Source: Nocardioides sp. QY071 (lineage in GTDB: Bacteria > Actinomycetota > Actinomycetes > Propionibacteriales > Nocardioidaceae). Taken from it: 64,000 nt of DNA. Position numbers and translations under genes: made by a program. The notes beneath the pieces are model-generated. The model was not told where the DNA came from and ran no database searches. It was given only the letters and a program-made list of their open reading frames with translations. The stretch is from NCBI RefSeq assembly GCF_029961765.1, contig NZ_CP124681.1, positions 1 to 64,000 of the forward strand, in the 5' to 3' direction. Each line of letters begins with the position of its first letter. Position 1 is the first letter of the stretch. Shown here one piece after another: positions 47,567-56,753 of this stretch.

Positions 47567-48073
47567 CTACTCCCAGCGGGTGGCGAAGGCGAAGCCGACG
47601 GCCATGAAGCCGATGCCGACGAACAGGTTCTTCTGGCCCAGGTCGTTGAGGATCGGGATGTCCTTGGGGTCGTTGCCGGTCAAGAAGATGTAGAAGATGC
47701 AGATCCACAGCAGGCCGACGATGAAGCAGGCGAGCATGCTGATCACCACGCCGCGACCACGCCCCATCGGGGTGGACGGGTGGGCGGAGATCATCAGGCC
47801 GAGGAAGAACGCGATGAACCCGATCAGGTAGTTCTTGGCCTCGAGATCGGCGAAGAAGGACGGCCCACCGGGCTGGCGGACCTTGCCGTTGGATCCGATG
47901 CTGCCGAACCCGTCGGTGGGCCGGATGCCGAAGTAGTAGTAGATGATCCAGCCGATGCCGCCGAGGATGAGCACCAGCGCGATGGCGAAGCGGATGCTGA
48001 GCAGCGGGCCGCGATCAGGGTCGCCGAAGACCTCGCGCTCCTTGCGCTTCGACAGGCGGGACGACTTCGCCAC
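47567..48073 (-). CDS. crgA: Cell division protein CrgA, long form with internal duplication
   Basis: CrgA is a small membrane protein that coordinates septum and peptidoglycan proteins in actinobacteria. Usual forms have about 90 residues and two helices. This one has 168 and four helices. The C-terminal half is the standard unit (LLWICIFYIF, then QKNLFVGIGFMAVGFAFATRW); the N-terminal half looks like a second copy (IGWIIYYYFG, then AKNYLIGFIAFFLGLMIS). The basic start AKSSRLSKRKERE is typical. It is divergent from the DUF881 gene, as in Mycobacterium. Confidence 0.87.
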   Translation of the reverse strand: MAKSSRLSKRKEREVFGDPDRGPLLSIRFAIALVLILGGIGWIIYYYFGIRPTDGFGSIGSNGKVRQPGGPSFFADLEAKNYLIGFIAFFLGLMISAHPSTPMGRGRGVVISMLACFIVGLLWICIFYIFLTGNDPKDIPILNDLGQKNLFVGIGFMAVGFAFATRWE

Positions 48074-48117
48074 GGGTGGCTCCTCGATCAGGTTCAGTGG
48101 TGGTGGACACTGTCAGT

Positions 48118-48924
48118 ATGACGGGTGCCCACGCCGGAGGTACGACGGGCCGCCGACCCGAGGCGCGCAAGCGCTCCTGGGCGTGGCGGGTCGGCACGCC
48201 CGCGGTCGTGCTGCTGAGCGGTGCCCTGCTGGCCGTCTCGGCCACCAACAGCGAGGGATCCGACCTGCGGCCGGGACGCTACACCGATCTCGCGGGGCTG
48301 GTCGAAGGCGAGGCGGCCGACTACCGCAAGGTCGAGGAGCACTACCAGGAGCTGTCCGACCAGGTCGACCGGCTCAGCGCCGGCGTCGGCGACAAGGGCG
48401 TGCGGGACGCGCGGCGCGAGATCGCCCAGCTGCGGGACCCGGCCGGCATGACGCCGCGCACCGGTCCCGGCCTGAAGATCACGCTGTCCGACGCGCCCGA
48501 GGAGCTCCTCGACGAGGCCGTCGAGCGCAACAAGCACCTCGACCCCGACGACCGGCTCAACCTCAACCGGTTCGTCGTGCACCAGCAGGACATCCAGGCC
48601 CTGGTCAACGCGCTGTGGCGCGGCGGCGCCTCCGCGGTCACCATCGCCGGCCAGCGGGTGATCTCCACGACCGGCATCCGCTGCAAGGGCCCGGTCGTCC
48701 AGCTCCAGGGCGAGCCCTTCCCGCAGCCCTACGTCATCGAGGCGGTCGGCGACGCCGGCGAGCTCTACTCCTCGGTCTCCGAGGACCCGATCGTCGCCGG
48801 CTACCGCAAGGACGCCGACAACCCGCTCATCAAGATGGGCTGGGAGCTCGACTTCGAGGACCGGATCGAGGCGCCGGCGTACGACGGCCTGGTCGACCTG
48901 CAGTACGCCCGGCCCCTGCGCTGA
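48118..48924 (+). CDS. DUF881 family protein
   Basis: A 268-residue protein with a basic cytoplasmic N-terminus, one helix (about 24-44), a short coiled coil (about 68-100) and the DUF881 domain with GPGLKITLSDAP and NRFVVHQQDIQALVNALW, split here as two contacts. It corresponds to Rv0012 beside crgA and pknB; a role in division or envelope is suggested only by context. In many relatives trpG/pabA stands between this gene and pknB; here the two converge directly over a 38-bp palindrome. Confidence 0.88.
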   Translation: MTGAHAGGTTGRRPEARKRSWAWRVGTPAVVLLSGALLAVSATNSEGSDLRPGRYTDLAGLVEGEAADYRKVEEHYQELSDQVDRLSAGVGDKGVRDARREIAQLRDPAGMTPRTGPGLKITLSDAPEELLDEAVERNKHLDPDDRLNLNRFVVHQQDIQALVNALWRGGASAVTIAGQRVISTTGIRCKGPVVQLQGEPFPQPYVIEAVGDAGELYSSVSEDPIVAGYRKDADNPLIKMGWELDFEDRIEAPAYDGLVDLQYARPLR

Positions 48925-48962
48925 GATCCCTCTAACCGTTCGATCGAACGGTTAGAGGGATC
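48925..48962. terminator. 38-bp perfect palindrome, bidirectional terminator
   Basis: The 38 bases from 48925 to 48962 are identical on both strands: two 19-bp arms starting GATCCCTCTAACCGTTC with no loop bases. It fills the whole gap between the DUF881 stop and the pknB stop and overlaps the latter by two bases, so it can stop transcription from both sides. Confidence 0.85.
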
Positions 48963-50853
48963 ACGGGCGGACGCGGCCCAGCGGGTTGCGCGGGTCGGTC
49001 CCGGCGGCCACCTCGGCGCCGTCGCTGACCCCGTCGCCGTCGGTGTCCGGGTTGGTCGGGTCGGTGCCGCGGGTTGCCTCGTCGGGGTCGGGCAGGCCGT
49101 CGCCGTCGGTGTCGGTGACCGGCGGCGGGGGCTCGTAGGTCGAGACGAAGATGACCACGTTCGAGCCCTTCGCCAGGGTCCCGTTGGCGGGGATCTGCTC
49201 GGTGACCCGGCCCTTCTTCTGGCTGGTGTCGTCGGCCGACGCGGCGCGGACGACGGGCACGAAGCCGGCGTCGCGGATCGCCTGCTCGGCGGCGGCCTGC
49301 TTCATGCCGACCACGCTCGGGACCGTCTCGGGGCCGTCGGACAGGCACAGCTCGACCGTGGCGTCCTGGTCGACCATCGTGTTGGCGGGCGGGTTCTGCT
49401 CGACGACGGTGTTCTTGGGCTCGTCGGTGTCGCACTCGCGCTCGGTGATGTTGCGCTCGGCGATCCCCGCGTCGACCAGCATCTGGACCGCTTCCTTCCG
49501 CTTCTGCTCGACGACCGAGGGCAGCGCGAACTGCCCCTTGCCGAGCGAGACCACGAAGCTGACTCGGCTGCCCGCCTCGACGTAGTCGTCACCCACCGGG
49601 TCCTGCTCGATGACCCGGCCGGCCTCGATGGTGTCGTCGTTGCGCACGCTCACCGTGCCGACCTCGAAGCCGGCCTTGCCGATCGCGGCGCGGGCGTCGT
49701 CCTCGGTCATCCGGACCACGTTCGGGACGCGTTCGGGTGGCGGGGTGCTGTCGAAGAGCCGCGGCAGCACGAAGAACGCGGTGCCGATCAGCGCGGCGAT
49801 GAGCAGGCCGAGGAGCACCCACAGGGTCGCCCGACTGCGGCGGTCGCTCTCCCGGTCGCGGTCGGGGGGCAGCGGCTGCCGGATCGCCGTCTCGTGGTGT
49901 TCGACCGGGGCGGCGTGCCGCGGCGCGACGACCGACGTCTCGCTGGTCTCGGAGGGCAGCACGGCCTGCACCGGGCGGCCCGCGAGGTAGCGCTCGATGT
50001 CGGCACGCATCTGCGCGGCCGACTGGTAGCGGTCCTCGACCCGCTTCGCGAGCGCCTTCATCACGATCGCGTCGACCTCGGGGGTGAGGTCGTCCTCGTG
50101 CCGCGACGGGGGTACGGCGGGCTCGCGGACGTGCTGGTAGGCGACCGCGACCGGCGAGTCGCCGACGAACGGCGGCCGCCCGGTCAGCAGCTCGTAGAGC
50201 AGGCAGCCGGCGGAGTAGACGTCGGAGCGGGAGTCGACGGTCTCGCCGCGGGCCTGCTCGGGGGAGAGGTACTGGGCGGTGCCGACGACGGCCGCGGTCT
50301 GGGTCATCGAGGACTGGGCGTCGCTCATCGCGCGGGCGATGCCGAAGTCCATCACCTTCACGTCACCCGACGGGGTGAGCATGACGTTGCCGGGCTTGAT
50401 GTCGCGGTGGATGATCCCGGCGCGGTGGCTGTAGTCGAGCGCCGACAGCACGCCGCTGGTGATCTCCAGGGCCCGCTCGGGCAGGATCTTGCGGCCCTCG
50501 CGCAGGATGTCGCGCAGGGTGCGCCCGGCGACGTACTCCATCACGATGTAGGGCACGACCTCGGTGCTGCCGTCGAGGTGGGTGGTGCGCTCCTCGCCGG
50601 TGTCGTAGACCGCGACGATCGCCGGATGGTTGAGCGAGGCCGACGACTGGGCCTCGCGCCGGAACCGGGCCTGGAAGGTGGCGTCGCTGGCGAGGTCGGT
50701 GCGCAGCCGCTTGACGGCCACGACCCGGCCCAGCCGGGTGTCGGTGCCCTTGCGCACCTCGGCCATGCCGCCCCGGCCGAGGAGCTCACCGAGCTCGTAC
50801 CGTCCGCCGACGACGGTCCGGCCGGCGCCGGGCTCGTGCGGAGGAGTGGTCAC
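48961..50853 (-). CDS. pknB: Ser/Thr protein kinase PknB with PASTA and TSP3 repeats
   Basis: PknB senses muropeptides or lipid II and controls cell wall synthesis and division. The 630-residue protein has a cytoplasmic kinase domain (about 17-280; LGRGGMAEV, VAVKRL, HRDIKPGNV, DFGIAR, GTAQYLSPEQARG), a helix at about 342-366 and three extracellular PASTA domains (about 374-570). Unlike the mycobacterial protein, it ends in calcium-binding-type thrombospondin-3 repeats, DTDGDGLPDPDE and DTDGDGVSDGAE (about 576-620). GTG 50853 overlaps the pknA stop by 4 bp. Confidence 0.95.
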   Translation of the reverse strand: MTTPPHEPGAGRTVVGGRYELGELLGRGGMAEVRKGTDTRLGRVVAVKRLRTDLASDATFQARFRREAQSSASLNHPAIVAVYDTGEERTTHLDGSTEVVPYIVMEYVAGRTLRDILREGRKILPERALEITSGVLSALDYSHRAGIIHRDIKPGNVMLTPSGDVKVMDFGIARAMSDAQSSMTQTAAVVGTAQYLSPEQARGETVDSRSDVYSAGCLLYELLTGRPPFVGDSPVAVAYQHVREPAVPPSRHEDDLTPEVDAIVMKALAKRVEDRYQSAAQMRADIERYLAGRPVQAVLPSETSETSVVAPRHAAPVEHHETAIRQPLPPDRDRESDRRSRATLWVLLGLLIAALIGTAFFVLPRLFDSTPPPERVPNVVRMTEDDARAAIGKAGFEVGTVSVRNDDTIEAGRVIEQDPVGDDYVEAGSRVSFVVSLGKGQFALPSVVEQKRKEAVQMLVDAGIAERNITERECDTDEPKNTVVEQNPPANTMVDQDATVELCLSDGPETVPSVVGMKQAAAEQAIRDAGFVPVVRAASADDTSQKKGRVTEQIPANGTLAKGSNVVIFVSTYEPPPPVTDTDGDGLPDPDEATRGTDPTNPDTDGDGVSDGAEVAAGTDPRNPLGRVRP

Positions 50854-52370
50854 TGGACACCACCTGTCAGGTCGGTGGGAGCGGTGGGCAGGGTGATCGG
50901 GCTGCTGGGCTCGGTGGGCTCGGTGGTCGGCTCCTCCGGGGCCGGACCCCAGTAGTAGACGATCACGGAGTCGCCCTCCTGGAGGGTGCCGTTGCGGGAG
51001 AACCGGGACACGGTGCCCTCCTCGCAGCTGCCGTCGTTCTCGACCTGCTCGGAGGACACGCGCAGGCCCGCGTCCTGCAGGTCGGAGACCGCGTCGTGGT
51101 AGTCGGTCGCGCAGACGTAGGGATCCTCGTTGACCTCGACCGTCTTCGGCGCCTCGGTGGTGGGCTCGGTCGTCGGCTCGGTGGTCGGCTCGGTGGTGGG
51201 CTCCGTCGTGGGCTCCGAGGTCGGCGTCGTCGTGTCGTCGACCACCGGGGTGTCGTCGTCGCGGTTGCCGAGCAGCAGCACGGCCGCGACCACGGCGAGG
51301 ATGACGAGCACGATCACGGCGACCGCGATCGGCCACGGCGACCTGCGCCTCTCGTCGTCCTCGCCGTCCGGTGCGGGACGCGCGTCACCGGCGTACGCCG
51401 AGGGGCTGTCCAGGCGGCGCATCGGCTGCGACGGCGGGTTGGCGGGGACCGGGACGGGCGGCACCACGCCGGTCAGCACCCGGGTGCCGTCGTCGGGCTC
51501 GGGGCTCGCGGCGGCGGCCGCCACCTCGGGCGAGCGGAGGGCCTCGGCGAAGGCGGCGCCGTCGGCGTACCGCTCCGCGGGGTCCTTGGCCAACGCGCGT
51601 CGTACGACGGCCGCCAACGGACCGGGCACGCTCGGCGGCAGCTGGGGCACCGGCTGCTGGAGGTGGGCGAGCGCGGTCGCGACCGGCGTCTCTGCCTCGA
51701 ACGGGCGGCGCCCGGACAGGCACTCGAAGGCCACCACACCGAGCGAGTAGACGTCGGAGGCGGGCGTCGACGGGTTGCCGCGGGCCTGCTCGGGGCTGAG
51801 GTACTGCGGCGTGCCCATCACCGATCCGGTGCGGGTCAGCGCGACCGAGTCGAGCGCGCGGGCGATGCCGAAGTCGGTGATCTTGACCGTGCGGTCGGAG
51901 GTGACCAGCAGGTTGGCGGGCTTCACGTCGCGGTGCACGATGCCGGCGCGGTGGGCCACGCCGAGCGCGTCGGCGGCCTGCGCCATCAGGTCCTGCACGA
52001 CCCCCGTGTCGAGGGTGCGGCCACTCGCGCGGGCGTTGGACAGCAGCGCCGAGAGGGGCTGGCCGTCGACCAGCTCCATCACCAGATAGGGCGGCAGGTC
52101 GTCGCCGGCTGCGTCATCGGGACCGGCGCCGTAGTCGTAGACCCCCGCGATGCCCGGGTGGTGGAGCGCGGCGGCACTGCGGGCCTCGCCCTCGAACCGG
52201 CTGCGGAACGTCGCGTCGTCGGCGTACTCGGGCTTGAGGACCTTGACCGCGACCGGCCGGCCGAGCCGGGTGTCGGTCGCGCGCCAGACCACGCCCATGC
52301 CGCCGGTGGCGATCACGGAGTCCAGGCGATAGCGACCTGCCCGGTCGGCGTACCTGCTCTGCTCGGTCAC
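50850..52370 (-). CDS. pknA: Ser/Thr protein kinase PknA
   Basis: A 506-residue membrane kinase that acts with PknB on division and cell-shape proteins. Kinase motifs are IATGGMGVVW, VAVKVL, HRDVKPANL, DFGIAR and GTPQYLSPEQARG (about 14-275). One helix (about 345-370) is followed by a TTEP repeat (five copies, 12-bp repeats in the DNA around 51163-51222) and a C-terminal PASTA-like segment. PknA of Mycobacterium lacks such an outer domain, so this is a longer version. GTG 52370 lies 7 bp after pbpA. Confidence 0.93.
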   Translation of the reverse strand: MTEQSRYADRAGRYRLDSVIATGGMGVVWRATDTRLGRPVAVKVLKPEYADDATFRSRFEGEARSAAALHHPGIAGVYDYGAGPDDAAGDDLPPYLVMELVDGQPLSALLSNARASGRTLDTGVVQDLMAQAADALGVAHRAGIVHRDVKPANLLVTSDRTVKITDFGIARALDSVALTRTGSVMGTPQYLSPEQARGNPSTPASDVYSLGVVAFECLSGRRPFEAETPVATALAHLQQPVPQLPPSVPGPLAAVVRRALAKDPAERYADGAAFAEALRSPEVAAAAASPEPDDGTRVLTGVVPPVPVPANPPSQPMRRLDSPSAYAGDARPAPDGEDDERRRSPWPIAVAVIVLVILAVVAAVLLLGNRDDDTPVVDDTTTPTSEPTTEPTTEPTTEPTTEPTTEAPKTVEVNEDPYVCATDYHDAVSDLQDAGLRVSSEQVENDGSCEEGTVSRFSRNGTLQEGDSVIVYYWGPAPEEPTTEPTEPSSPITLPTAPTDLTGGVQ

Positions 52371-52377
52371 TTCGCCA

Positions 52378-53910
52378 TCACTTCTTCAGCACCGCTTCCA
52401 TCACTGCCTTCGCGATCGGACCACCGAGCTGGCCGCCCGCGATCTCGCCGCACGCCACGTCCGGCGCCTCTTCGATCATGACTGCCACCGCCACCTCGGC
52501 GTCCTCCGCAGGGGCGAAGGACACGAACCAGGCGTACGGCGGCTTGCCGCCCGCGCTGCACAGCGAGTCGCCGCGCTGCGCCGTACCGGTCTTGCCGGCC
52601 ACCTTGACGCCGTCGATGGCGGCGGGCGAGGCCGTGCCGTTGTCGACGGTGGCCTGGAGCAGCTGGGTGAGCTCGCCGGCGGTCTGGGCGGAGACGGCGT
52701 GCTCGTTGAACACCTCGGGCTCGGTGGTGCGCAGCACGTTGAACCCGGCGGTCTGCACCTTCTCGACCAGGTAGGGCCGCATCAGCGTGCCCTGGTTGGC
52801 GATCGCTGCGGTGACCATGGCCATCTGCAGCGGGGTCGCCTGGACGGTGTTCTGCCCGATGCCGGTCTGCGCGGTCTCGGCGAGGCTCAGCTCACGGGTG
52901 CCGCCGCCCTCGCTCTCGGGGACCTCGGCGCTGGCGGGGTAGACCGACTGCACCTGGCCCTGCAGGTCGCGCAGGTAGTCGCTGTTGAAGCCGAAGGCCT
53001 CGGCCTGGGCGCGCATCTTGTCGGGCCCGACGTCGACCGCGAGCTGCGCGAAGGTCGTGTTGCACGACCACTCCATGGCGGTGGCGAAGGAGATCTTCGC
53101 CGGGCTGCACTGGCCGCGGCCGTCGTTGCCGATGCGGTGGCTGGTGCCCGGGGGCTGGTACGTCGTACCCGCCGGCACCTGGTCGCCCGCGTGGAACTTG
53201 CCGTTCTCGATCGCGGCCGCCGCGGTCACCAGCTTGAAGGTGGAGCCCGGGAACAGCCGGGTGCGGATCGCGCGGTTGAGCAGCGGCTCACGGTCGTCGG
53301 CGTCGAGCGCCTTGTAGGCCTCCGACGCCTTCGTGGAGTCGTGGCTGGCCAGCTCGTTGGGGTCGTACGACGGGTAGCTGGCCATGGCGAGCACCCGGCC
53401 GGTCTTCGGCTGGATCGCGACCACCGAGCCCTCGCCGCGCGGGCCGAGCGTGTCGCGCAGGCCCTCGAACGCGGCCTTCTGCGCGGCGGCGTCCAGGGTG
53501 AGCACGACATTGCCGCCCTGCGCGGTCTCGCCCTTGAGCAGGTCGACCAGGCGGGTCACGAACAGCTGCGGGTCCTCGCCGGTGAGCACGGCGTTCTGGC
53601 TGCGCTCGATGCCGGTCTGGCTGCCGAGCTGGAGGTAGCCGGTGACCGGGGCGAACATCCGGGCGCCGGCCTCCGGGTAGACGCGCAGGTACTTGTAGCG
53701 GTCGTCGACCGGCTTGCTCGTCGCCACCGGCTCGTCGCCGACGATGATCTGGCCCCGCTCGCGGCTGTAGGACGCCTCGGCGACACGGGCGTTGCGCGGG
53801 TCCTTGTTGTAGGAGCTGGACTTCACGAACTGCACGTAGGTCACGTTCGCCATCAGGGCGAGGAACAGGAACATGCAGAAGATGGAGACCGCTCGGATCG
53901 GCTTGTTCAC
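52378..53910 (-). CDS. pbpA: Penicillin-binding protein 2 (class B), PbpA
   Basis: A 510-residue class B transpeptidase that cross-links peptidoglycan with RodA. It has a short cytoplasmic end, one helix (about 7-29), an N-terminal pedestal and a transpeptidase domain with PGSTFKL (active Ser), SCN in EWSCNTTF and KTGT in AGKTGTAQ. It overlaps rodA by 4 bp and shares the operon with the kinases that regulate it. Confidence 0.95.
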   Translation of the reverse strand: MNKPIRAVSIFCMFLFLALMANVTYVQFVKSSSYNKDPRNARVAEASYSRERGQIIVGDEPVATSKPVDDRYKYLRVYPEAGARMFAPVTGYLQLGSQTGIERSQNAVLTGEDPQLFVTRLVDLLKGETAQGGNVVLTLDAAAQKAAFEGLRDTLGPRGEGSVVAIQPKTGRVLAMASYPSYDPNELASHDSTKASEAYKALDADDREPLLNRAIRTRLFPGSTFKLVTAAAAIENGKFHAGDQVPAGTTYQPPGTSHRIGNDGRGQCSPAKISFATAMEWSCNTTFAQLAVDVGPDKMRAQAEAFGFNSDYLRDLQGQVQSVYPASAEVPESEGGGTRELSLAETAQTGIGQNTVQATPLQMAMVTAAIANQGTLMRPYLVEKVQTAGFNVLRTTEPEVFNEHAVSAQTAGELTQLLQATVDNGTASPAAIDGVKVAGKTGTAQRGDSLCSAGGKPPYAWFVSFAPAEDAEVAVAVMIEEAPDVACGEIAGGQLGGPIAKAVMEAVLKK

Positions 53911-55307
53911 TTCTCGGTCACCACCTTCACGATCTGGGTGGCCTGCTCGTCCGGGTCCTCCGCGTCGGGGGCGAGGTCCGGGAGCGGCCGGCGGGCCTGG
54001 TCGGAGATGCGCAGCAGGATCGCGATGATCACCCAGTTCACGACCAGCGACGAGCCGCCGTACGACAGGAAGGGTGTGGTCAGGCCGGTCAGCGGGATCA
54101 GCCGGGTGACGCCGCCGATGACGACGAAGACCTGCAGCGCGAAGACGGCGGCGAGACCGGTCGCGACCAGCTTGCCGAAGCCGTCGCGGGAGATCAGCGC
54201 CGCGCGCAGCGCCCGCTCGACCACGAGGCCGTAGAGCAGCAGCACCGCCATCACGGCGGTCAGGCCGAGCTCCTCGCCGATGGCGGCGAGGATGAAGTCC
54301 GACTCGACGTAGGGCACCCGCTGGGGCATGCCCTCACCGAGGCCGCGGCCCACCAGCCCGCCCCACGCGAAGCCGTAGAGCGCCTGCACCAGCTGGTAGC
54401 CCTTGCCGTCGGCGTCGGCGAACGGGTGCAGCCAGATGTCGACGCGGCTCTGCACGTGGCCGAAGATGCGGTACGCCGCGGTGGCGCCGCCGAAGAACAG
54501 GAGGGCGCCGACGACCAGCCAGCCGGGGCGCTCGGTGGCGACGTACAGCATGACCAGGAAGAGGCCGAAGAACAGCAGGCTGGAGCCGAGGTCGCGCTGC
54601 AGCACCAGGATGCCGAGGCTGACCACCCACATCATCAGGATCGGGCCGAGGTCGCGGCCGCGGGGCAGGTCGACGAAGACCACGCGGCGCCCGGCCAGGG
54701 CGAGCGCGTCGCGGTGGACGACGAGGTAGCCGGCGAACGTGATGACGAGCAGCAGCTTGGCGACCTCGCCGGGCTGGAAGCTGAACGGGCCGAGCGAGAT
54801 CCAGATCTTCGCGCCGTTGATGGAGGTGCCGAGGCCCGGGACCATCGGCAGGATCAGCAGCACGATCGCGGCCAGGCCCGAGGTGTAGGTGAACCGGGCG
54901 AGCAGCCGGTGGTCGGGCAGCGCGATCAGGGTGCCGACGAAGAGCGCGACGCCGAGCGTCATCCAGGTCAGCTGCTGGCTCGCCAGGCCGGTGTCCTTGG
55001 CCAGGTCGACGCGGTGGATGATCGCCAGGCCCAGGCCGTTGAGTGCCGCCACGACGGGCAGCAGCACGGGGTCGGCGTACGGCGCGACGATGCGGACCGC
55101 GACGTGGGCCGCGACGACGAGCAGGGTCAGCCAGCCGCCGTACCCGATCAGGTTGGCGGGCACCTCGCCGTCGACGCCGAGGCCGACGGCGGCGTAGGCA
55201 CCGATGCCGACGATGAGCGCGAGCACGAGCAGGAACAGCTCCGCGCCCCGCCGGCGGCGGTGCACGAATCCCATCAGTGCGGAGTTGGCGGGCATGGCCG
55301 GTGTCAC
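53907..55307 (-). CDS. rodA: RodA/FtsW-type SEDS glycosyltransferase
   Basis: A 466-residue SEDS protein that polymerises lipid II into glycan chains together with PbpA. About 12 helices are visible. Motifs include NGAKIWISLGPFSFQPGE, LQRDLGSSLLFFGLF, ESDFILAAIGEELG and LPLTGLTTPFLSYGGSS (the catalytic and signature loops; sequence here reads PLTGLTTPFLSYGGSS). GTG 55307 overlaps the pstP stop by 4 bp and gives a protein of normal size. Confidence 0.94.
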   Translation of the reverse strand: MTPAMPANSALMGFVHRRRRGAELFLLVLALIVGIGAYAAVGLGVDGEVPANLIGYGGWLTLLVVAAHVAVRIVAPYADPVLLPVVAALNGLGLAIIHRVDLAKDTGLASQQLTWMTLGVALFVGTLIALPDHRLLARFTYTSGLAAIVLLILPMVPGLGTSINGAKIWISLGPFSFQPGEVAKLLLVITFAGYLVVHRDALALAGRRVVFVDLPRGRDLGPILMMWVVSLGILVLQRDLGSSLLFFGLFLVMLYVATERPGWLVVGALLFFGGATAAYRIFGHVQSRVDIWLHPFADADGKGYQLVQALYGFAWGGLVGRGLGEGMPQRVPYVESDFILAAIGEELGLTAVMAVLLLYGLVVERALRAALISRDGFGKLVATGLAAVFALQVFVVIGGVTRLIPLTGLTTPFLSYGGSSLVVNWVIIAILLRISDQARRPLPDLAPDAEDPDEQATQIVKVVTEK

Positions 55308-56749
55308 GACCCCTGCGGGCCGAGGGTGGTCAGGTCGGCCGCGCCGCCCTCGGTCGGGGTGGTGAACGGGGACGCCGAGTCGGCCGGCGGCGTGGTGGAG
55401 GTCGTGGCCGGCGGCGTGGTCGCCGGCGGCTCCTCGGGCTGGCGGCCGTTGGCGCCGATCCGGGTGATCGCGGCGCGGGCCCGCTCGACGCTGCCGTAGA
55501 TCATCGCGCCGCCCCGGACCTCCTCCTGCGTGGACTCCTGCAGGTCCGCGACCTCGAGGTCGGAGACCTCGTAGACGTGGGAGAGACCGGGTACGTCGAC
55601 GCCGCGGTAGATGACGACGTAGCCGTCGCTGTCGCCGCTGCCCTCGCCGACGTAGTACTTCTGCTGGCTCCACCAGTAGGCCGTGCCGAGGGCGATCCAC
55701 ACGATGCCGAGCACGATCGCGGCCGCCAGCAGGCGCCGGGCCCAGGCGAACCGCGGCGGCGGCTGGGGCGCGTAGCGCAGCGCCTCGGGGTCGACGATCG
55801 GGTCCTCGGGGATCGCGTAGCCGACCCCCTCGGGGATCTCGGCGGGCACGGGCTCGAGCTCGCCGGTGTCGCCGGAGCGGTGGCCGCGGAACAGGCTGCG
55901 GGGCCGGCGCCGGCTCATGTCGGCGGCCGCGCCGACCACCATCGCGTCGGCCGGAGGGTGCTCCTCCGGGTCGACCACGTCGGCGACCACGCAGGTCACG
56001 TTGTCTGAGCTGCCCGCGTCGAGGCTCGCCCGCACCAGCTCGATGGCGGAGAACTCCGGTGTCCCGTCGGAGAGCAGCTCGGTGAGCCGGTCGTCCTCGA
56101 GCACCCCGCACGCGCCGTCGCTGCACAGGAACAGCCGGTCGCCCGGCACCAGCTCGAGCGCGAACAGATCGGGCTCCACGTCGTGGAGGCCGTCGAGCGC
56201 CTTGAGGATCAGGTTGCGGTGGGGGTGGACCCGCGCCTCCGCCTCGGTGATCCGGCCCTCGTCGATCAGGCTCTGCACGAAGGTGTGGTCGTTGGTCAGC
56301 TGCGAGAGCTCGCCGTCGCGCAGCAGGTAGGCCCGGGAGTCGCCGATGTGGCCCACCGCCAGCCGCTGGCCGTCGAACAGCGCCACCGTCGCGGTCGTGC
56401 TCGTGCCGTTGAGGGCGGGGTCCTGGTCGACCTGGGCGCCGATCGAGACGTGTGCTTCGTGCAGGCCGTCGTTGATCCGGTCGATCACGTCGACCGAGCC
56501 GGGCGCCTCGTCGAGCTGGCGCAGCTCGCTGATCGCCGTACCGGACGCGATGTCGCCGCGGGCCGCGCCGCCGACGCCGTCGCACACGGCCAGCAGCCAC
56601 GGGCCGGAGTAGCCCGAGTCCTGGTTGTCCTTGCGCACCCGGCCGACGTCGGACACGGCGTACCCGTCGAGCTGGAGGAGCGGGCGCGTCACCGGCAGCG
56701 GTACGTCGACCGTGTCGGGCTGCGGGTCGTGCGGTGGCACGAGAGTCAT
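55304..56749 (-). CDS. pstP: PP2C-type Ser/Thr protein phosphatase PstP
   Basis: PstP removes phosphate from substrates of PknA and PknB. The 481-residue protein has a PPM phosphatase domain (about 25-265) with metal-binding motifs RKDNQDS, CDGVGG, GHIGDSRAYL, CSDGACGV and DNVTCVV, a juxtamembrane linker, one helix (about 338-360) and an extracellular tail rich in threonine and proline. It starts 4 bp after fhaB and overlaps rodA. Confidence 0.94.
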   Translation of the reverse strand: MTLVPPHDPQPDTVDVPLPVTRPLLQLDGYAVSDVGRVRKDNQDSGYSGPWLLAVCDGVGGAARGDIASGTAISELRQLDEAPGSVDVIDRINDGLHEAHVSIGAQVDQDPALNGTSTTATVALFDGQRLAVGHIGDSRAYLLRDGELSQLTNDHTFVQSLIDEGRITEAEARVHPHRNLILKALDGLHDVEPDLFALELVPGDRLFLCSDGACGVLEDDRLTELLSDGTPEFSAIELVRASLDAGSSDNVTCVVADVVDPEEHPPADAMVVGAAADMSRRRPRSLFRGHRSGDTGELEPVPAEIPEGVGYAIPEDPIVDPEALRYAPQPPPRFAWARRLLAAAIVLGIVWIALGTAYWWSQQKYYVGEGSGDSDGYVVIYRGVDVPGLSHVYEVSDLEVADLQESTQEEVRGGAMIYGSVERARAAITRIGANGRQPEEPPATTPPATTSTTPPADSASPFTTPTEGGAADLTTLGPQGS

Positions 56750-56753
56750 GGCC

